A DNA stretch of 64,000 nt from Mesorhizobium huakuii (GCF_030160235.1 NZ_BSNY01000021.1:62001-126000), one strand, 5' to 3'; numbered from the stretch's first letter, positions 25,711-38,258 are shown. Notes: a model not told the origin generated them from the letters alone. A program made the numbers and translations.

Positions 25711-28700
25711 TTAGAATTTGATGCCCAGATTGGCCTTGAGGCCATTGTCGAAGGCATCCGGCCCGAACTGTCCGGCATAGGACAGGCCAAGGGTGGCGTT
25801 GCGCGCCAGTTGCACGTCGAAGCCGGCTTCGACCAGCATCGCATCCCTGGCGATCGGCACGCCGGCGATGGTGAAGTCGTTACCGCCGGCAAAGGCGACG
25901 GTCGACAGCGGCGTCACGTCGCCGAAGGCATGACGCCAGCCGAACATGCCGCGCGCGGTGGCCGCCACGCCACCAATGGCGATGTCGGTGGAGGCCCTGA
26001 CACCGAGCGTGGTGAAGGTCGCATCCGACGTCGAGCTGCTGCTGGTCAGCGCCGCGGCGCCGCCGTTCTCCGCGAAGCCGTCCGTGTGCAGGTTCACATA
26101 AGCGAGATTGGCGAAGGGCTCGAAGGCAAAGGGTCCCGCATCGGTCTTGTAGGCCAGTTCACCGAAGGCCTGCGCGGTCGCGGCGTCATAGTCGGCCGAA
26201 AGACTGTCGGCAAAACCCTGGAAAGTGACGGATCGCGATGTCGAGATCCGGTGCCAGGTGTAGGCGGCGCCGGTGCGGAAGGCGATGGCGCCCCAATTGG
26301 TCCCGCCATAAAGGCCCAGATGGTAGTTGTCGCTGTCGCCGGAAGAATGCCTGTCGTCGGCATCGAAGCTGGTGCGGCTGTAGCCGCCGACCACGCCGAC
26401 GCGCCAGTCGCCGGCCAGGCCGTCGGCGCCGACCAGCAGGCCGCCCGTCGAACGGTCGAAGGCGGCCGCATTGCCGTCGCTGTCGGCACCGCCCCAGGAG
26501 CCAAAACCCTGCGACCAGACGGCGAAGCGATCCGTGTCGGCGGCAACGGGCTGAACGCCCTCCTCGCCATAGGCCATGACCGGCAGCGCGGCGGTCTTGC
26601 CGCTGTCGCCGAAGGCGGCACTCAGGCGCGCCGTCACCGCGTCCTGCAGCAAGTGGCTGTCCTGGAGAAGCATGCCCTTGGCCGAGGCATGGATTTCGCC
26701 CGAAAGCTGGTCGAAAGCGGCCTGCGCCGCCGCATCGCTCGGCAAGGCAAGCACCGCGCTGACCAAGGCACCGCCGGCTGCGCTGCCCAGCCCGTTACCG
26801 GTGGCGATCTGGTTCGGTGTCACACCCGCGGAGCTGAAGGTCTTCGTCTGGGTGACGTCGACATAGGCACGCGTCGCATCCGACGTGGTGCTCAGCCTGA
26901 CGAAGGCCGAGACCTGCGGATCGCCCACCAGGGTAAAGGTACCGCCGACGCTGGCGGCTTCGAGCACCGTGTAGCGGGCTCCCGCCACAAGGTCACTCGG
27001 CCCTATGTTGGTCACGGTCAAGCCGGCGCCGCTGACGATAGTGGCCGCGCCGGACACGTGGATCAGATCCGAAAGACCAGCTGAATTGAGTTCCACCGCG
27101 TAGGTCGAGCCGGCCTCGAACTTGGCGGTGTTATTGACGGTCAGCGTGCCGATCGCGTTTTTGCCGGGCGCGACCGTGCCGGCAGCATCGAGCGCGCCAA
27201 CCGTGCCGCCGCCGCCGAGTGTGGCGCCGCTGTCGACTGTAACCCCCGCATTACCAACCGAGCCGGAGACCAGCAAGGCGCCTGCTTTCACCTCAACCCC
27301 ACCCGACAACGGGCTCGAACCTGACAGCTCGAAAGTTCCCGTCCCGTCCTTGATCAGTCCGTTGCTGCCGGTGATGACGCCCGAAAACACCGTCGAGCCG
27401 TTGTTGCCTCCGGTCGTCAGCTTGCCCGTCCCGGCAATGACCGTTCCCGCGCCGGCAAGCGAGCCGATCGCCTGGTCGAAATTGTTGAGATCGAGCGTGG
27501 CGCCGCTTTCGATCGTATAGGCGCTGTTTGCGCTGAAAACGTTGGCGCTCAGGCCCGCCTTCAGCGTGCCCTGGGCGACGTCGGTGGCCGTGGCATAGGT
27601 GTTATTGCCGGCAAAGCCGTCCACCGTCAGCGTTCCGGCTCCTGTCTTGGTGAACGTCCCGCTCGGCGTGCTGTCGTCTCCCATGCTGGCGGAGGTGCTG
27701 ACGTCGAAGCCGTTTGTGTCGATGGTGCCGCCAGCGGCGCCGAACAGGATCGAACCATTGGCGAGGGTGAGGTTCGCACCGGCCTGCAGCGTGCCGCCGT
27801 CGAGCGTGATCGGACCCAGGCCCAGAGCATGATCGGCGGTGACCTGGACCGTTCCCTGCTCGATCCGGGCGCCCAAACCGAAACTGTTGCCGTTGTTGGT
27901 CAGCACAAGCGTGCCGACGCCGGTCTTTACGATTGCCGAGGCCTCGTCATAGTCCGAAATCAGGCCGGTATAGGTGGCCGTTCCCGAACCGACGTGAATG
28001 GTCGGGCTGGCGTTGACGAGCAGATCGTTGGCGATCGAAATACCGGACTGGATATCGATCACCGTTCCACCGAAGGCGGAGAGCCGACCTGTTCCCAGCG
28101 CGATATTGTTGCCGAGGCTGAGCGTGCCGCCATAGAGGTTGGTGCCGCCGGTGTAGGTGTTTGCCCCATTCAAGGTCAGCAAGCCATCACCGCTCTTGGT
28201 GAGGCCCGCGCCCGAGATCACTCCATCCGCCGTGAAATGAGCACCGGCGTCGACCTTGAAAACGGTGTCGGAGGCCAGATTGAAACTGGCGCTGGCGTCC
28301 AGATCGGGAAGGACATTGTTCGTCTGCACATTGATCGCGGCCTGCCCGGAGGCCGCGAAATTCAGGCCACCGTTTGTAAACCGGTAGCCGCCGGAGCTGC
28401 TCGTGGCATTCAAGTTCAGCGTGCCGACCGTGTAGGGCCCGCCTGACAGGTCGACGCTGTAGCCGAGCCCCTGGTCCGGCGCATCGTGGTTGAAGTTCGC
28501 GACCGCATCGACGCCGTTGGGAACCGTTGCGGGAGTCCAGTTCGCGGCGGTACCCCAATTGCCGCTGCCGTGAACGAAATCCTCGGCCGAGGCTGCGCCA
28601 GACATGATCGGCGTCATGGCGGCCGCAACAAGCCCGGCTAGCAGCAAGGCCGGAAGGGACGTGGACGACAGAAGCGGGCCCGCAAGCCGCGCGTCGCTTT

Positions 28701-28737
28701 CGCCTTTGGCACGCGCTGCGGAACCAGAATGTCTCAT
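25711..28737 (-). CDS. Autotransporter with outer-membrane beta-barrel
   Basis: 1008 residues. An N-terminal signal ends at about 50 (MSGAASA) after an extended basic start. The passenger (about 50-715) is built from autotransporter-associated beta strands, with repeats of the type LTKSGDGLLTLNGANTYTGG, GTVIDIQSG, TKTGAGTLTVDGF and IKDGTGTFELSGSSPLSGG. The region near 675-720 (QAAFDQLSGEIHASAKGMLL) is the usual junction before the barrel. The last about 260 residues form the type V beta-barrel (FAVWSQGFGSW, VGVVGGYSRTSF, AYTWHRI) and the chain ends in Phe (GIKF), the outer-membrane assembly signal. No protease triad was recognised, so it is more likely an adhesin or surface fibre. Confidence 0.92.
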   Translation of the reverse strand: MRHSGSAARAKGESDARLAGPLLSSTSLPALLLAGLVAAAMTPIMSGAASAEDFVHGSGNWGTAANWTPATVPNGVDAVANFNHDAPDQGLGYSVDLSGGPYTVGTLNLNATSSSGGYRFTNGGLNFAASGQAAINVQTNNVLPDLDASASFNLASDTVFKVDAGAHFTADGVISGAGLTKSGDGLLTLNGANTYTGGTNLYGGTLSLGNNIALGTGRLSAFGGTVIDIQSGISIANDLLVNASPTIHVGSGTATYTGLISDYDEASAIVKTGVGTLVLTNNGNSFGLGARIEQGTVQVTADHALGLGPITLDGGTLQAGANLTLANGSILFGAAGGTIDTNGFDVSTSASMGDDSTPSGTFTKTGAGTLTVDGFAGNNTYATATDVAQGTLKAGLSANVFSANSAYTIESGATLDLNNFDQAIGSLAGAGTVIAGTGKLTTGGNNGSTVFSGVITGSNGLIKDGTGTFELSGSSPLSGGVEVKAGALLVSGSVGNAGVTVDSGATLGGGGTVGALDAAGTVAPGKNAIGTLTVNNTAKFEAGSTYAVELNSAGLSDLIHVSGAATIVSGAGLTVTNIGPSDLVAGARYTVLEAASVGGTFTLVGDPQVSAFVRLSTTSDATRAYVDVTQTKTFSSAGVTPNQIATGNGLGSAAGGALVSAVLALPSDAAAQAAFDQLSGEIHASAKGMLLQDSHLLQDAVTARLSAAFGDSGKTAALPVMAYGEEGVQPVAADTDRFAVWSQGFGSWGGADSDGNAAAFDRSTGGLLVGADGLAGDWRVGVVGGYSRTSFDADDRHSSGDSDNYHLGLYGGTNWGAIAFRTGAAYTWHRISTSRSVTFQGFADSLSADYDAATAQAFGELAYKTDAGPFAFEPFANLAYVNLHTDGFAENGGAAALTSSSSTSDATFTTLGVRASTDIAIGGVAATARGMFGWRHAFGDVTPLSTVAFAGGNDFTIAGVPIARDAMLVEAGFDVQLARNATLGLSYAGQFGPDAFDNGLKANLGIKF

Positions 28738-29356
28738 GTAAATCCCCTCGACCGACCATCCATTGGCTGAATCGACCCTAGAAGCCCGTGGCGACGCTAC
28801 GAAAACCGTCGCCGAGAGACAAGTGAATGCAAGCCGTAAAGATTACCTGAACCAAGCAATACAGGGCCTGGACAAGCAAACAGAGCAAATCCGTTGCGAA
28901 TTTGCATCAATCAACAATTGGCCACGCCAGATGCCGGACTGCAAGCAAGCCCGGCTTTTGCCGACTGACTGGTTCAGGACATAGCCTCACCGAATGGTCC
29001 GCATCATGGCTTTCAACAGCGTGCCGAAACTTCCCCGACACCAATCTTGACCAGAAGACCAACCCTTGCGGCCAAGACAAGAAAACCCGAAACAGACAGC
29101 TTGCCGTGCGAATTGGCGCACGTTCAAAAAGCGGCCGTTGCCGACTTCTTCTGATCGCAATCCCGGGTGTCGACGAACAGGGCAGCAGTGCCGGGTCGTG
29201 TCCGGGAGGCAATGACAACCCAACCTTCGTGCCGCGGCTGGACCAGCCCCATTTGGTTGTCAGCCAGCCAGCGCTGTAGCAGGTTGCGCCAACCGGAAAT
29301 CGATTCCGATTTCCGGACCCATAGGCTACGGTCGCACAGACATCAGGAGGCCCATC
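28738..29356. other. Long divergent intergenic region
   Basis: 619 bp between the autotransporter and aminopeptidase P genes, somewhat less GC-rich than its surroundings. It must hold both promoters. A possible 73-codon frame (28763-28984, plus) has a weak start and no recognisable features, so I do not call it. The only strong signal is the hairpin at 29293-29316. Confidence 0.5.
29293..29316 (+). promoter_or_regulatory. Perfect 10-bp inverted repeat upstream of aminopeptidase P
   Basis: CCGGAAATCG (29293-29302), ATTC, CGATTTCCGG (29307-29316). It ends 40 bp before the ATG at 29357. It could be an operator or a leader-RNA hairpin; there is no U-run. Confidence 0.45.
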
Positions 29357-31201
29357 ATGTTCCAGACCTTCGATTCCGCCGGCGACCCCTCGGTTGGCAA
29401 GCCGCGCGTGGCGCTGCTGCGCCAGTGGCTGGCCGCCAATGGCCTCGACGGTTTCATCGTCCCGCGCGCGGACGAGCATCAGGGCGAATATGTCGCCGAT
29501 CGTTCTGCGCGGCTGAAATGGCTGACCGGCTTCAGCGGCTCGGCCGGCGTCGCCATCGTGCTGCGCGACCGCGCCTTCATCTTCGTCGACGGGCGCTATA
29601 CGTTGCAGGTGCGCAGCGAGGTCGATCTCGACATCTTTTCGGTCGAAAGCCTGGTCGACAACCCGCCCGCCGTCTGGCTCAAGGACAATATCGGCAAGGG
29701 CGCGCGGCTGGGCTTCGATCCATGGCTGCACACGATCGGTGAGGTCAAGGCGCTGCAGGCCTCGGCCGAAAAGACCGGCGCCGTGCTGGTGCCGCTCGAG
29801 AAAAACCCGGTCGACATCATCTGGAAGGACCAGCCCGCGGCGCCGGTGACGCCGGTCGAGCTGCACCCGATCGGCTTTGCCGGCGAACTCGCCAAGGACA
29901 AGCTGGCGCGGCTGGCGACGGCGATCGGCAAGGATAGCGCCACCCATGTGGTGCTGACCGACCCCTCCTCCATCGCCTGGGCCTTCAACATCCGGGGCGG
30001 CGACGTGCCGCACACGCCGCTGGCGCTCGGCTTCGCCATCCTCGCCGCCGACGGATCGCATCAGTTGTTCATGGACAAGCGCAAATTCTCGCGTCAGGTC
30101 GCGGCCTATCTCACGCAGCTTGCCGATCCGCACGAGCCCGGCGAATTCGAGGCGGCGATCGCAGCGCTTGCCAAGGACGGCGCCAAGATCGCGCTCGACC
30201 CGGTGCTGGCCGCCGACCGGCTGCGCATGCTGGTCGAGGACAATGGCGGCACGGTGGTTGCCGCACCCGATCCTGCCCGCATCCCGCGTGCCACCAAGAA
30301 CCAGGCCGAGATCAACGGCTCGCGCGCCGCGCATCGCCGAGACGGTGCGGCGGTGGCCAAGCTTCTGTGCTGGCTGGAGCGGCAGAAACCCGGCTCGCTT
30401 GACGAGATTGCGGTCGTCACCAGGCTGGAGGAGAGCCGCCGGCAGACCGGCGAGGAAACGCAAATGCCGCTGCGCGACGTGTCCTTCGACACCATTTCCG
30501 GCGCCGGCCCGAACGGCGCCATCATGCATTACCGCGTGTCGCGCGCCACCAGCCGCAAGCTGCAGGCGGGCGAGTTGTTCCTGCTCGATTCCGGCGCGCA
30601 GTATCAGGACGGCACCACCGATATCACCCGCACAGTGCCGATCGGCCAGCCGACCGAGGAGATGCGCGAACGCTTCACGCTGGTGTTGAAAGGCATGATC
30701 GGCATTTCAACGCTGCGCTTCCCAGCCGGCACGCGCGGCTCGGAGATCGACGCCATCGCCCGCATGGCGCTGTGGAAGCATGGTTGCGATTTCGCCCATG
30801 GCACCGGCCATGGCGTCGGCTCATATCTCGCGGTGCATGAAGGTCCGCAGCGCATTGCCCGCACCGGCACCGAAAAGCTGCTCGAAGGCATGATGCTGTC
30901 CAACGAGCCCGGCTACTACAAGGAAGGCGCCTACGGCATCCGCATCGAGAACCTCATCCTGGTGACGCCGGCCGAGCAGATCGAGGGCGGCGACATCGCC
31001 ATGCACGGCTTCGAGACGCTGACGCTCGCCCCGATCGACATCAGGCTGGTGCGATCAGACCTTTTGACGCGCGAGGAGCTGCATTGGCTCGACACCTATC
31101 ACGCCCGGGTTCTGGCCGAGATCGGACCGATGCTCGACGGCGAAACCCTGGCCTGGCTGGAAAAGGCGACGGCACCGCTGCCGCACGACGCGAAGATTTG
31201 A
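29357..31201 (+). CDS. Aminopeptidase P family Xaa-Pro metallopeptidase (M24B)
   Basis: 614 residues, the long three-domain form also found in eukaryotic cytosolic aminopeptidase P. Two creatinase-like N-terminal domains precede the pita-bread catalytic domain. Metal ligands are the Asp pair in FLLDSGAQYQDGTTDITR (about 411 and 422), His in GTGHGVGSYLAVHEGP (about 485), Glu in SNEPGYYKEG (about 517) and Glu in IRIENL (about 531). It removes N-terminal residues preceding proline and acts in the cytoplasm. ATG 29357 follows a strong CAGGAGG site. Converges on azlD 37 bp away. Confidence 0.92.
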   Translation: MFQTFDSAGDPSVGKPRVALLRQWLAANGLDGFIVPRADEHQGEYVADRSARLKWLTGFSGSAGVAIVLRDRAFIFVDGRYTLQVRSEVDLDIFSVESLVDNPPAVWLKDNIGKGARLGFDPWLHTIGEVKALQASAEKTGAVLVPLEKNPVDIIWKDQPAAPVTPVELHPIGFAGELAKDKLARLATAIGKDSATHVVLTDPSSIAWAFNIRGGDVPHTPLALGFAILAADGSHQLFMDKRKFSRQVAAYLTQLADPHEPGEFEAAIAALAKDGAKIALDPVLAADRLRMLVEDNGGTVVAAPDPARIPRATKNQAEINGSRAAHRRDGAAVAKLLCWLERQKPGSLDEIAVVTRLEESRRQTGEETQMPLRDVSFDTISGAGPNGAIMHYRVSRATSRKLQAGELFLLDSGAQYQDGTTDITRTVPIGQPTEEMRERFTLVLKGMIGISTLRFPAGTRGSEIDAIARMALWKHGCDFAHGTGHGVGSYLAVHEGPQRIARTGTEKLLEGMMLSNEPGYYKEGAYGIRIENLILVTPAEQIEGGDIAMHGFETLTLAPIDIRLVRSDLLTREELHWLDTYHARVLAEIGPMLDGETLAWLEKATAPLPHDAKI

Positions 31202-31238
31202 TGCCGTAGATATTCAGCTTGGAAGGCTGACGCTGCCC

Positions 31239-31535
31239 TTATCCGACGAACTGCCGCGCCAGGATCAGCACCGCAGCCCCGGCCAAGAACATCGACATCA
31301 GCCCGCCGCGCAGCGACACCGCTGCGGTGACGACCAATGCCGCCCATTCCGCCGGTCCGGCATTCAGCAGCTCCGGCGCCACCAGCGTCGTCAGCACCGC
31401 CGCAGGCACGGCGTTGAGGCCGGCCTCCACGCGCGGGTGGATGTTCTCGAAGCGGGAGATGACCAGATGCCCGCCGATGCGCGTGAGATAGGTGGCGACC
31501 GCGCCGGCGATGATGATCCAGAAAGTCGTGCTCAT
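31239..31535 (-). CDS. azlD: AzlD-type branched-chain amino acid exporter subunit
   Basis: 98 residues with three or four hydrophobic helices: FWIIIAGAVATYLTRIGGHL, then LNAVPAAVLTTLVAPELLNAG and ALVVTAAVSLRGGLMSMFLAGAAV. Size and pattern fit AzlD, the small partner of AzlC in two-component export of leucine, valine and azaleucine analogues. Its start overlaps the AzlC stop by ATGA (31532-31535), so the two are co-translated. Confidence 0.88.
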   Translation of the reverse strand: MSTTFWIIIAGAVATYLTRIGGHLVISRFENIHPRVEAGLNAVPAAVLTTLVAPELLNAGPAEWAALVVTAAVSLRGGLMSMFLAGAAVLILARQFVG

Positions 31536-32260
31536 GGCCTCGTCTCCACGCCGCTATGGTGCGGTGGCAGGATGACGGCGAGCAGCACGCCGGCAATGGC
31601 GCCGATCGAGACATGCCAGGGCGAGCCGACCGTCTTGTAGGCGACGATCGAGGCGCACGCACTGGCGATAACCACCGGCAGCCACAGAGGCCGCTTGCGG
31701 AAGCCCATGACGAGGCCGAGGAAATAGATCGGCAACAGGAAATCGATGCCCAGCGCATGCGTGTCGGGGATGAGCTTGCCGAACACCGCACCCAGCCCGC
31801 TTTCGATCACCCAGAACACATAGACCGGCAGGCCAAGCCCCAGATACCAGGCGAAGCCGACCGTCCGGCCGGACGCCGCCCTCGCCTCCGCCACTGCGAA
31901 CTGCGGATCGGTGAGGATGAAATAGCCGAGCGCCTGTTGGATGACAGGCCAGTGCGCGATGCGCCGGCCGATGCCGGCGGAGTAGAGCACGTGGCGGAAG
32001 TTGACGGCGAAGATCGACAGCACGATCAGCCACGGCGCGACATGCTGGCCGAACAGCTGGATACCGACCATCTGGCTGGCGCCGCCATAGACCAGCGCAC
32101 TCATCAGGAAGGCTTCGAGGACCGAGAACCCGTTGTCGACGGCGAGCGCCCCGAACAGCACGGCGAACGGCGCCGACGCCACCACGACAGGCATGGAGAG
32201 CCGCACGCCTTGCCAGAAGTCGCTTCTGCCGCCGCTCTCGGAAATTACGTCCGTCGCCAT
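31532..32260 (-). CDS. azlC: AzlC family branched-chain amino acid exporter permease
   Basis: 242 residues from ATG 32260 (MATDVISESGG); a longer in-frame start at 32314 is possible but adds 18 residues without function. The AzlC signature is visible: FWQGVRLSMPVVVASAPFAV, FLMSALVYGGASQMVG, FRHVLYSAGIGRRI and FILTDPQFAVAEAR, with about seven membrane helices. Together with AzlD it exports branched-chain amino acids across the inner membrane. No Lrp-type regulator is adjacent. Confidence 0.9.
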   Translation of the reverse strand: MATDVISESGGRSDFWQGVRLSMPVVVASAPFAVLFGALAVDNGFSVLEAFLMSALVYGGASQMVGIQLFGQHVAPWLIVLSIFAVNFRHVLYSAGIGRRIAHWPVIQQALGYFILTDPQFAVAEARAASGRTVGFAWYLGLGLPVYVFWVIESGLGAVFGKLIPDTHALGIDFLLPIYFLGLVMGFRKRPLWLPVVIASACASIVAYKTVGSPWHVSIGAIAGVLLAVILPPHHSGVETRP

Positions 32261-32326
32261 CGATCGCTCCAGGGTCGAAACCGTCGATGTAGGTAGTGCA
32301 GCCCGCCTTGTCACACGAATTCGCTT

Positions 32327-32364
32327 GAGCCAAACGATCAGCGGAAATGATCGTTGCGGGGCTC
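32327..32364 (-). terminator. Stem-loop after the ligA-DUF2461 unit
   Basis: Inner stem AACGATCA (32333-32340)/TGATCGTT (32348-32355) with a 7-nt loop, and outer stem GAGCC (32327-32331)/GGCTC (32360-32364). It starts about 11 bp after the DUF2461 stop on the minus strand. No clear U-run follows, so it is a terminator candidate by position and stability only. Confidence 0.5.
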
Positions 32365-32374
32365 GAGATGGAAC

Positions 32375-35344
<2,970 letters not shown>

Positions 35345-35363
35345 TCCTGAACAGCAGGATGGA

Positions 35364-35392
35364 GCCATATCCTGACTCGCTGCCATATCCTG
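35364..35392. repeat. Tandem 11-bp direct repeat
   Basis: GCCATATCCTG occurs at 35364-35374 and again at 35382-35392, an 18-bp period, just after the recN stop and before ligA. Possible paired binding site; function unknown. Confidence 0.4.
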
Positions 35393-35406
35393 CCCACTGG
35401 ATAGTC

Positions 35407-37080
35407 TTATGCCGCGTTTGTATTCTCGCGCAGCAGCCTTTCGGCGGCGGCGCGTGCCTCGTCGGTGATCGTGGCGCCGGCCAGCATGCGGGCGATCTCT
35501 TCCTGCCGAGCGGTCCTGTCCATCTCGGCAATGCCGGTCGCAACACGGTCGGTGCTGCCCGATTTTGAGATCAGGAAATGCGTTGCCGCGCGCGCCGCGA
35601 CCTGCGGCGCATGGGTGACCGACAGCACCTGCACGCGCTTCGACAGCCGCGCCAGCCTTTGGCCGATGGCGTCCGCCACGGCGCCGCCCACGCCGGTGTC
35701 GATTTCGTCGAAGACCAGCGTCGGCGCCGAGCCACGGTCGGCCAGCGCCACCTTCAGCGCCAAAAGGAAGCGTGACAGCTCGCCGCCGGAGGCCACCTTC
35801 ATCATCGGGCCGGGCCGCGTTCCGGGATTGGTGCGCACCCAGAACTCGATCTGGTCGATGCCCTCTTCCATGCGGGTCTCGGCCTCGCTCTTCATCTCGA
35901 CGATGAAGGCGGCGCGTTCGAGCTTCAGCGCCGGCAATTCGGCCATCACGGCCTTGGTCAGGCCAACGGCCGCCGCGTGGCGAAGCGAGGAAAGCTGCGC
36001 GGCGGCGATGTCATAGGCCTCGCGTGCCGCCGCGGCCTGCTTTTCCAGCCCGTGCAGGCGTTCCTCGCCGGCGTCGAGATCGGCGAGATCGGCAACCATC
36101 GTGTCGCGCAGCTGCGCCAGATCGTCGACGGCGACGCTATGCTTGCGCGAGGCGGCGCGCAGCGAAAACAGCCGCTCCTCTGCTTTCTCCAGCCGCTGCG
36201 GGTCATACTCCGTGGCACGAAGTGCCGCCTCGACACCGGATTGCGCCGCGTCGAGCGACAGCATGGCTTCGTCCAGCGACTTGACCACGTCCTCGAGCAG
36301 GCCGGGCGCCTCCGTCGCCTTGCGCTGCAGCCGCCTCAGCAGGCTGGCGAGCTGCGGCAAGGGCGAGGACGGGCCGGACAGCACGTCCTGGGAATCATGG
36401 ATTTCGGAAGCGATCTTCTCCGCGCGCATCATATGGGCGCGCAATTCGGCAAGTTCCGTTTCCTCGCCGGGCTGCGGATCGAGCTTGGTCAGTTCCGCCA
36501 CCGCGGCACGCAGATAGTCGGCCTCGCGCGCCGCCGCCGCCACCTTGGCGCGGTGGCGCGTAAGCTCCTGCTCGCAGGCGCGCCAGTGGCGCCACGCCTC
36601 GCCGGTCGAGCGAACCGCGCCGAGATGGCCGCCGAAAGCGTCGAGCACGTCGCGGTGGGCGCCCGGGTCGACCAAGGCGCGCTCGTCATGCTGGCCGTGG
36701 ATCTCGACCAAAGCGCGCCCGACATCGCGCATCAGGGTCACGCTGGATGGCTGGTCGTTGACGAACACGCGGGTACGACCGTCCGCCGTCTGCACGCGGC
36801 GCAGGATGATGTCGCCGTCATCCTCGATGGCGTTTTCGACGAGCAGCGCGCGCACCGGGTGGTTGCGCGGCACATCGAACACGGCAATGACCTGGCCCTG
36901 TGCCGCGCCATGGCGCACCAGAGAGGCGTCGCCGCGCGCGCCGAGCGCCAGCGACAAGGCATCGAGCAGGATGGATTTGCCGGCACCGGTTTCACCCGTC
37001 AGCACGGAAAGGCCCGGCTGGAAGTCGATATCCAGCTTCTCGATCAGGACGATATCGCGGATCGACAGTCTGGAAAGCAT
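35407..37080 (-). CDS. recN: DNA repair protein RecN
   Basis: 557 residues from ATG 37080. An SMC-like protein: N-terminal Walker A GETGAGKSILLDALSL, long coiled-coil arms (about 150-370), and C-terminal VASGGELSRFLLALK signature and Walker B TLVFDEIDTGVGG. RecN holds DNA ends together in double-strand-break repair. A TTG at 37101 is in frame but lies inside the upstream palindrome. I looked for an alphaproteobacterial LexA box (GTTC-N7-GTTC) upstream and found only an imperfect match. Confidence 0.95.
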   Translation of the reverse strand: MLSRLSIRDIVLIEKLDIDFQPGLSVLTGETGAGKSILLDALSLALGARGDASLVRHGAAQGQVIAVFDVPRNHPVRALLVENAIEDDGDIILRRVQTADGRTRVFVNDQPSSVTLMRDVGRALVEIHGQHDERALVDPGAHRDVLDAFGGHLGAVRSTGEAWRHWRACEQELTRHRAKVAAAAREADYLRAAVAELTKLDPQPGEETELAELRAHMMRAEKIASEIHDSQDVLSGPSSPLPQLASLLRRLQRKATEAPGLLEDVVKSLDEAMLSLDAAQSGVEAALRATEYDPQRLEKAEERLFSLRAASRKHSVAVDDLAQLRDTMVADLADLDAGEERLHGLEKQAAAAREAYDIAAAQLSSLRHAAAVGLTKAVMAELPALKLERAAFIVEMKSEAETRMEEGIDQIEFWVRTNPGTRPGPMMKVASGGELSRFLLALKVALADRGSAPTLVFDEIDTGVGGAVADAIGQRLARLSKRVQVLSVTHAPQVAARAATHFLISKSGSTDRVATGIAEMDRTARQEEIARMLAGATITDEARAAAERLLRENTNAA

Positions 37081-37097
37081 CAGAACCCGGACCTCAG

Positions 37098-37141
37098 GCA
37101 ATTCCAGGAAAAGTGCGTAGCGTTTTTCCCATCGGAATTGC
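37098..37141. repeat. Short palindromic intergenic repeat, copy 2
   Basis: GCAATTCC (37098-37105) and GGAATTGC (37134-37141) close a 44-bp element with inner arms GGAAAA/TTTTTCC and core GAAAAGTGCGTAGCGTTTTT. It sits immediately upstream of recN. Confidence 0.7.
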
Positions 37142-37298
37142 GTAGAACAAAAAGTTGGGACGGCTCAGCGCTTCAATCAAACCACTGAACCGCCGTGGAG
37201 CGGTGCGCGACCGATTGGAGTCGCAGCGCCGCACTATCTTTTTGTTTCAGCATCGGATCAATCCGAAAAGCGGCCACGCACGCTTGCGCCTGACAAGA

Positions 37299-38168
37299 TC
37301 AGGCGCCGGTGATCAGCTTCCCGGCCTTGGAAATCCACGATCCGGCATTCTCGCGCGGCGAAAGCCCGTTGCTCTGCAGGAGCTTGTAGGAATCCTTGTA
37401 CCACGGGCTGTCGGGATAGTTGGTGCCGAGCACCGCGGCGGCCGTCTGGGCTTCCGAGGTCAGCCCCATGGCGTAATAAGTTTCGGTGAGGCGTGCCAAC
37501 GCTTCCTCGACATGACGCGTGTTGGAATAGTTCTCCACCACGGTGCGGAAGCGCTTGACGGCGGCGATGTACTCGCGGCGCTCCAGATAGTAGCGGCCGA
37601 TCTGCATTTCCTTGCCGGCGAGCTGGTCGTTGGCGAAGCGGATCTTCTCCTTGGCGTCGTCGACATATTCCGACGTCGGCCAGCGCGTGACCAGATCCTG
37701 CATCGTCTGCAGCGTCTGGCGTGCTTCCTTCTGATCCTGCGTCACGTCCTTGATCTGGCGATAGTAGCTCAGGCCGATAATGTACTGCGCGTAAGGCGCG
37801 TCGTCGGTGGACGGATAAAGCGCCAGATAGCGCTTGGCCGACGAGATCGCCTCGTCGTAGCTGCCCTTTCGATAGTCGGCGAAAGCGCCCATCACCATCG
37901 ATTTGCGGGCCCATTCCGAATAGGGATGCTGGCGGTCGACGGCGTCGAACTTCTTGCTCGCCTCATCGAGGCGGCCGGCATTCATATTGGCGAGACCCTG
38001 GTTGTAGAGGACGTCGGCCGGCTCGGTCTGGTCGACATATTTCGACAGGTCGATATCTTTCTCCGACGACATGCAGGCCGACAGAAAGAGCGATGGAACA
38101 ACCAGCGACAGCGCCAGGAGAACAGACCGCTTGGGCGCTTTCGATTGACCGACTCGCATGAACAACAT
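37299..38168 (-). CDS. bamD: Outer membrane protein assembly factor BamD (ComL)
   Basis: 289 residues from ATG 38168. A signal peptide with lipobox LSAC (C32) makes it an outer-membrane lipoprotein. The mature part is TPR-like: [70 protein letters not shown] and [14 protein letters not shown]. BamD is the essential partner of BamA in inserting beta-barrel proteins. It lies between lpxC and recN, as in other Hyphomicrobiales. Internal M at 38159 is an alternative start. Confidence 0.95.
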   Translation of the reverse strand: MLFMRVGQSKAPKRSVLLALSLVVPSLFLSACMSSEKDIDLSKYVDQTEPADVLYNQGLANMNAGRLDEASKKFDAVDRQHPYSEWARKSMVMGAFADYRKGSYDEAISSAKRYLALYPSTDDAPYAQYIIGLSYYRQIKDVTQDQKEARQTLQTMQDLVTRWPTSEYVDDAKEKIRFANDQLAGKEMQIGRYYLERREYIAAVKRFRTVVENYSNTRHVEEALARLTETYYAMGLTSEAQTAAAVLGTNYPDSPWYKDSYKLLQSNGLSPRENAGSWISKAGKLITGA

Positions 38169-38196
38169 GATTGGATTGCGCCCTTTCGGCGTTATT

Positions 38197-38258
38197 TTAG
38201 TGCCTCTTGCATGCTGTTGTCCCAAAACTGGTCCCCACTTTTGAGCGACATGCACTAA
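38197..38258. repeat. Short palindromic intergenic repeat, copy 3
   Basis: TTAGTGC (38197-38203) and GCACTAA (38252-38258) close an element whose minus-strand core is CAAAAGTGGGGACCAGTTTT. It occupies the lpxC-bamD spacer about 30 bp before the bamD ATG. Confidence 0.7.

Noticed and set aside
28763-28984. 73-codon plus-strand frame in the autotransporter upstream region
   Set aside because: Weak TTG start, no ribosome site, no homology pattern that I recognise.
28907-30529. 540-codon minus-strand frame opposite aminopeptidase P
   Set aside because: Overlaps a gene with all five metal ligands; no motif of its own.
37081-37160. Possible LexA box upstream of recN
   Set aside because: GTTC followed after 7 bases by TTCC instead of GTTC; the stretch is explained better as part of the palindromic repeat.
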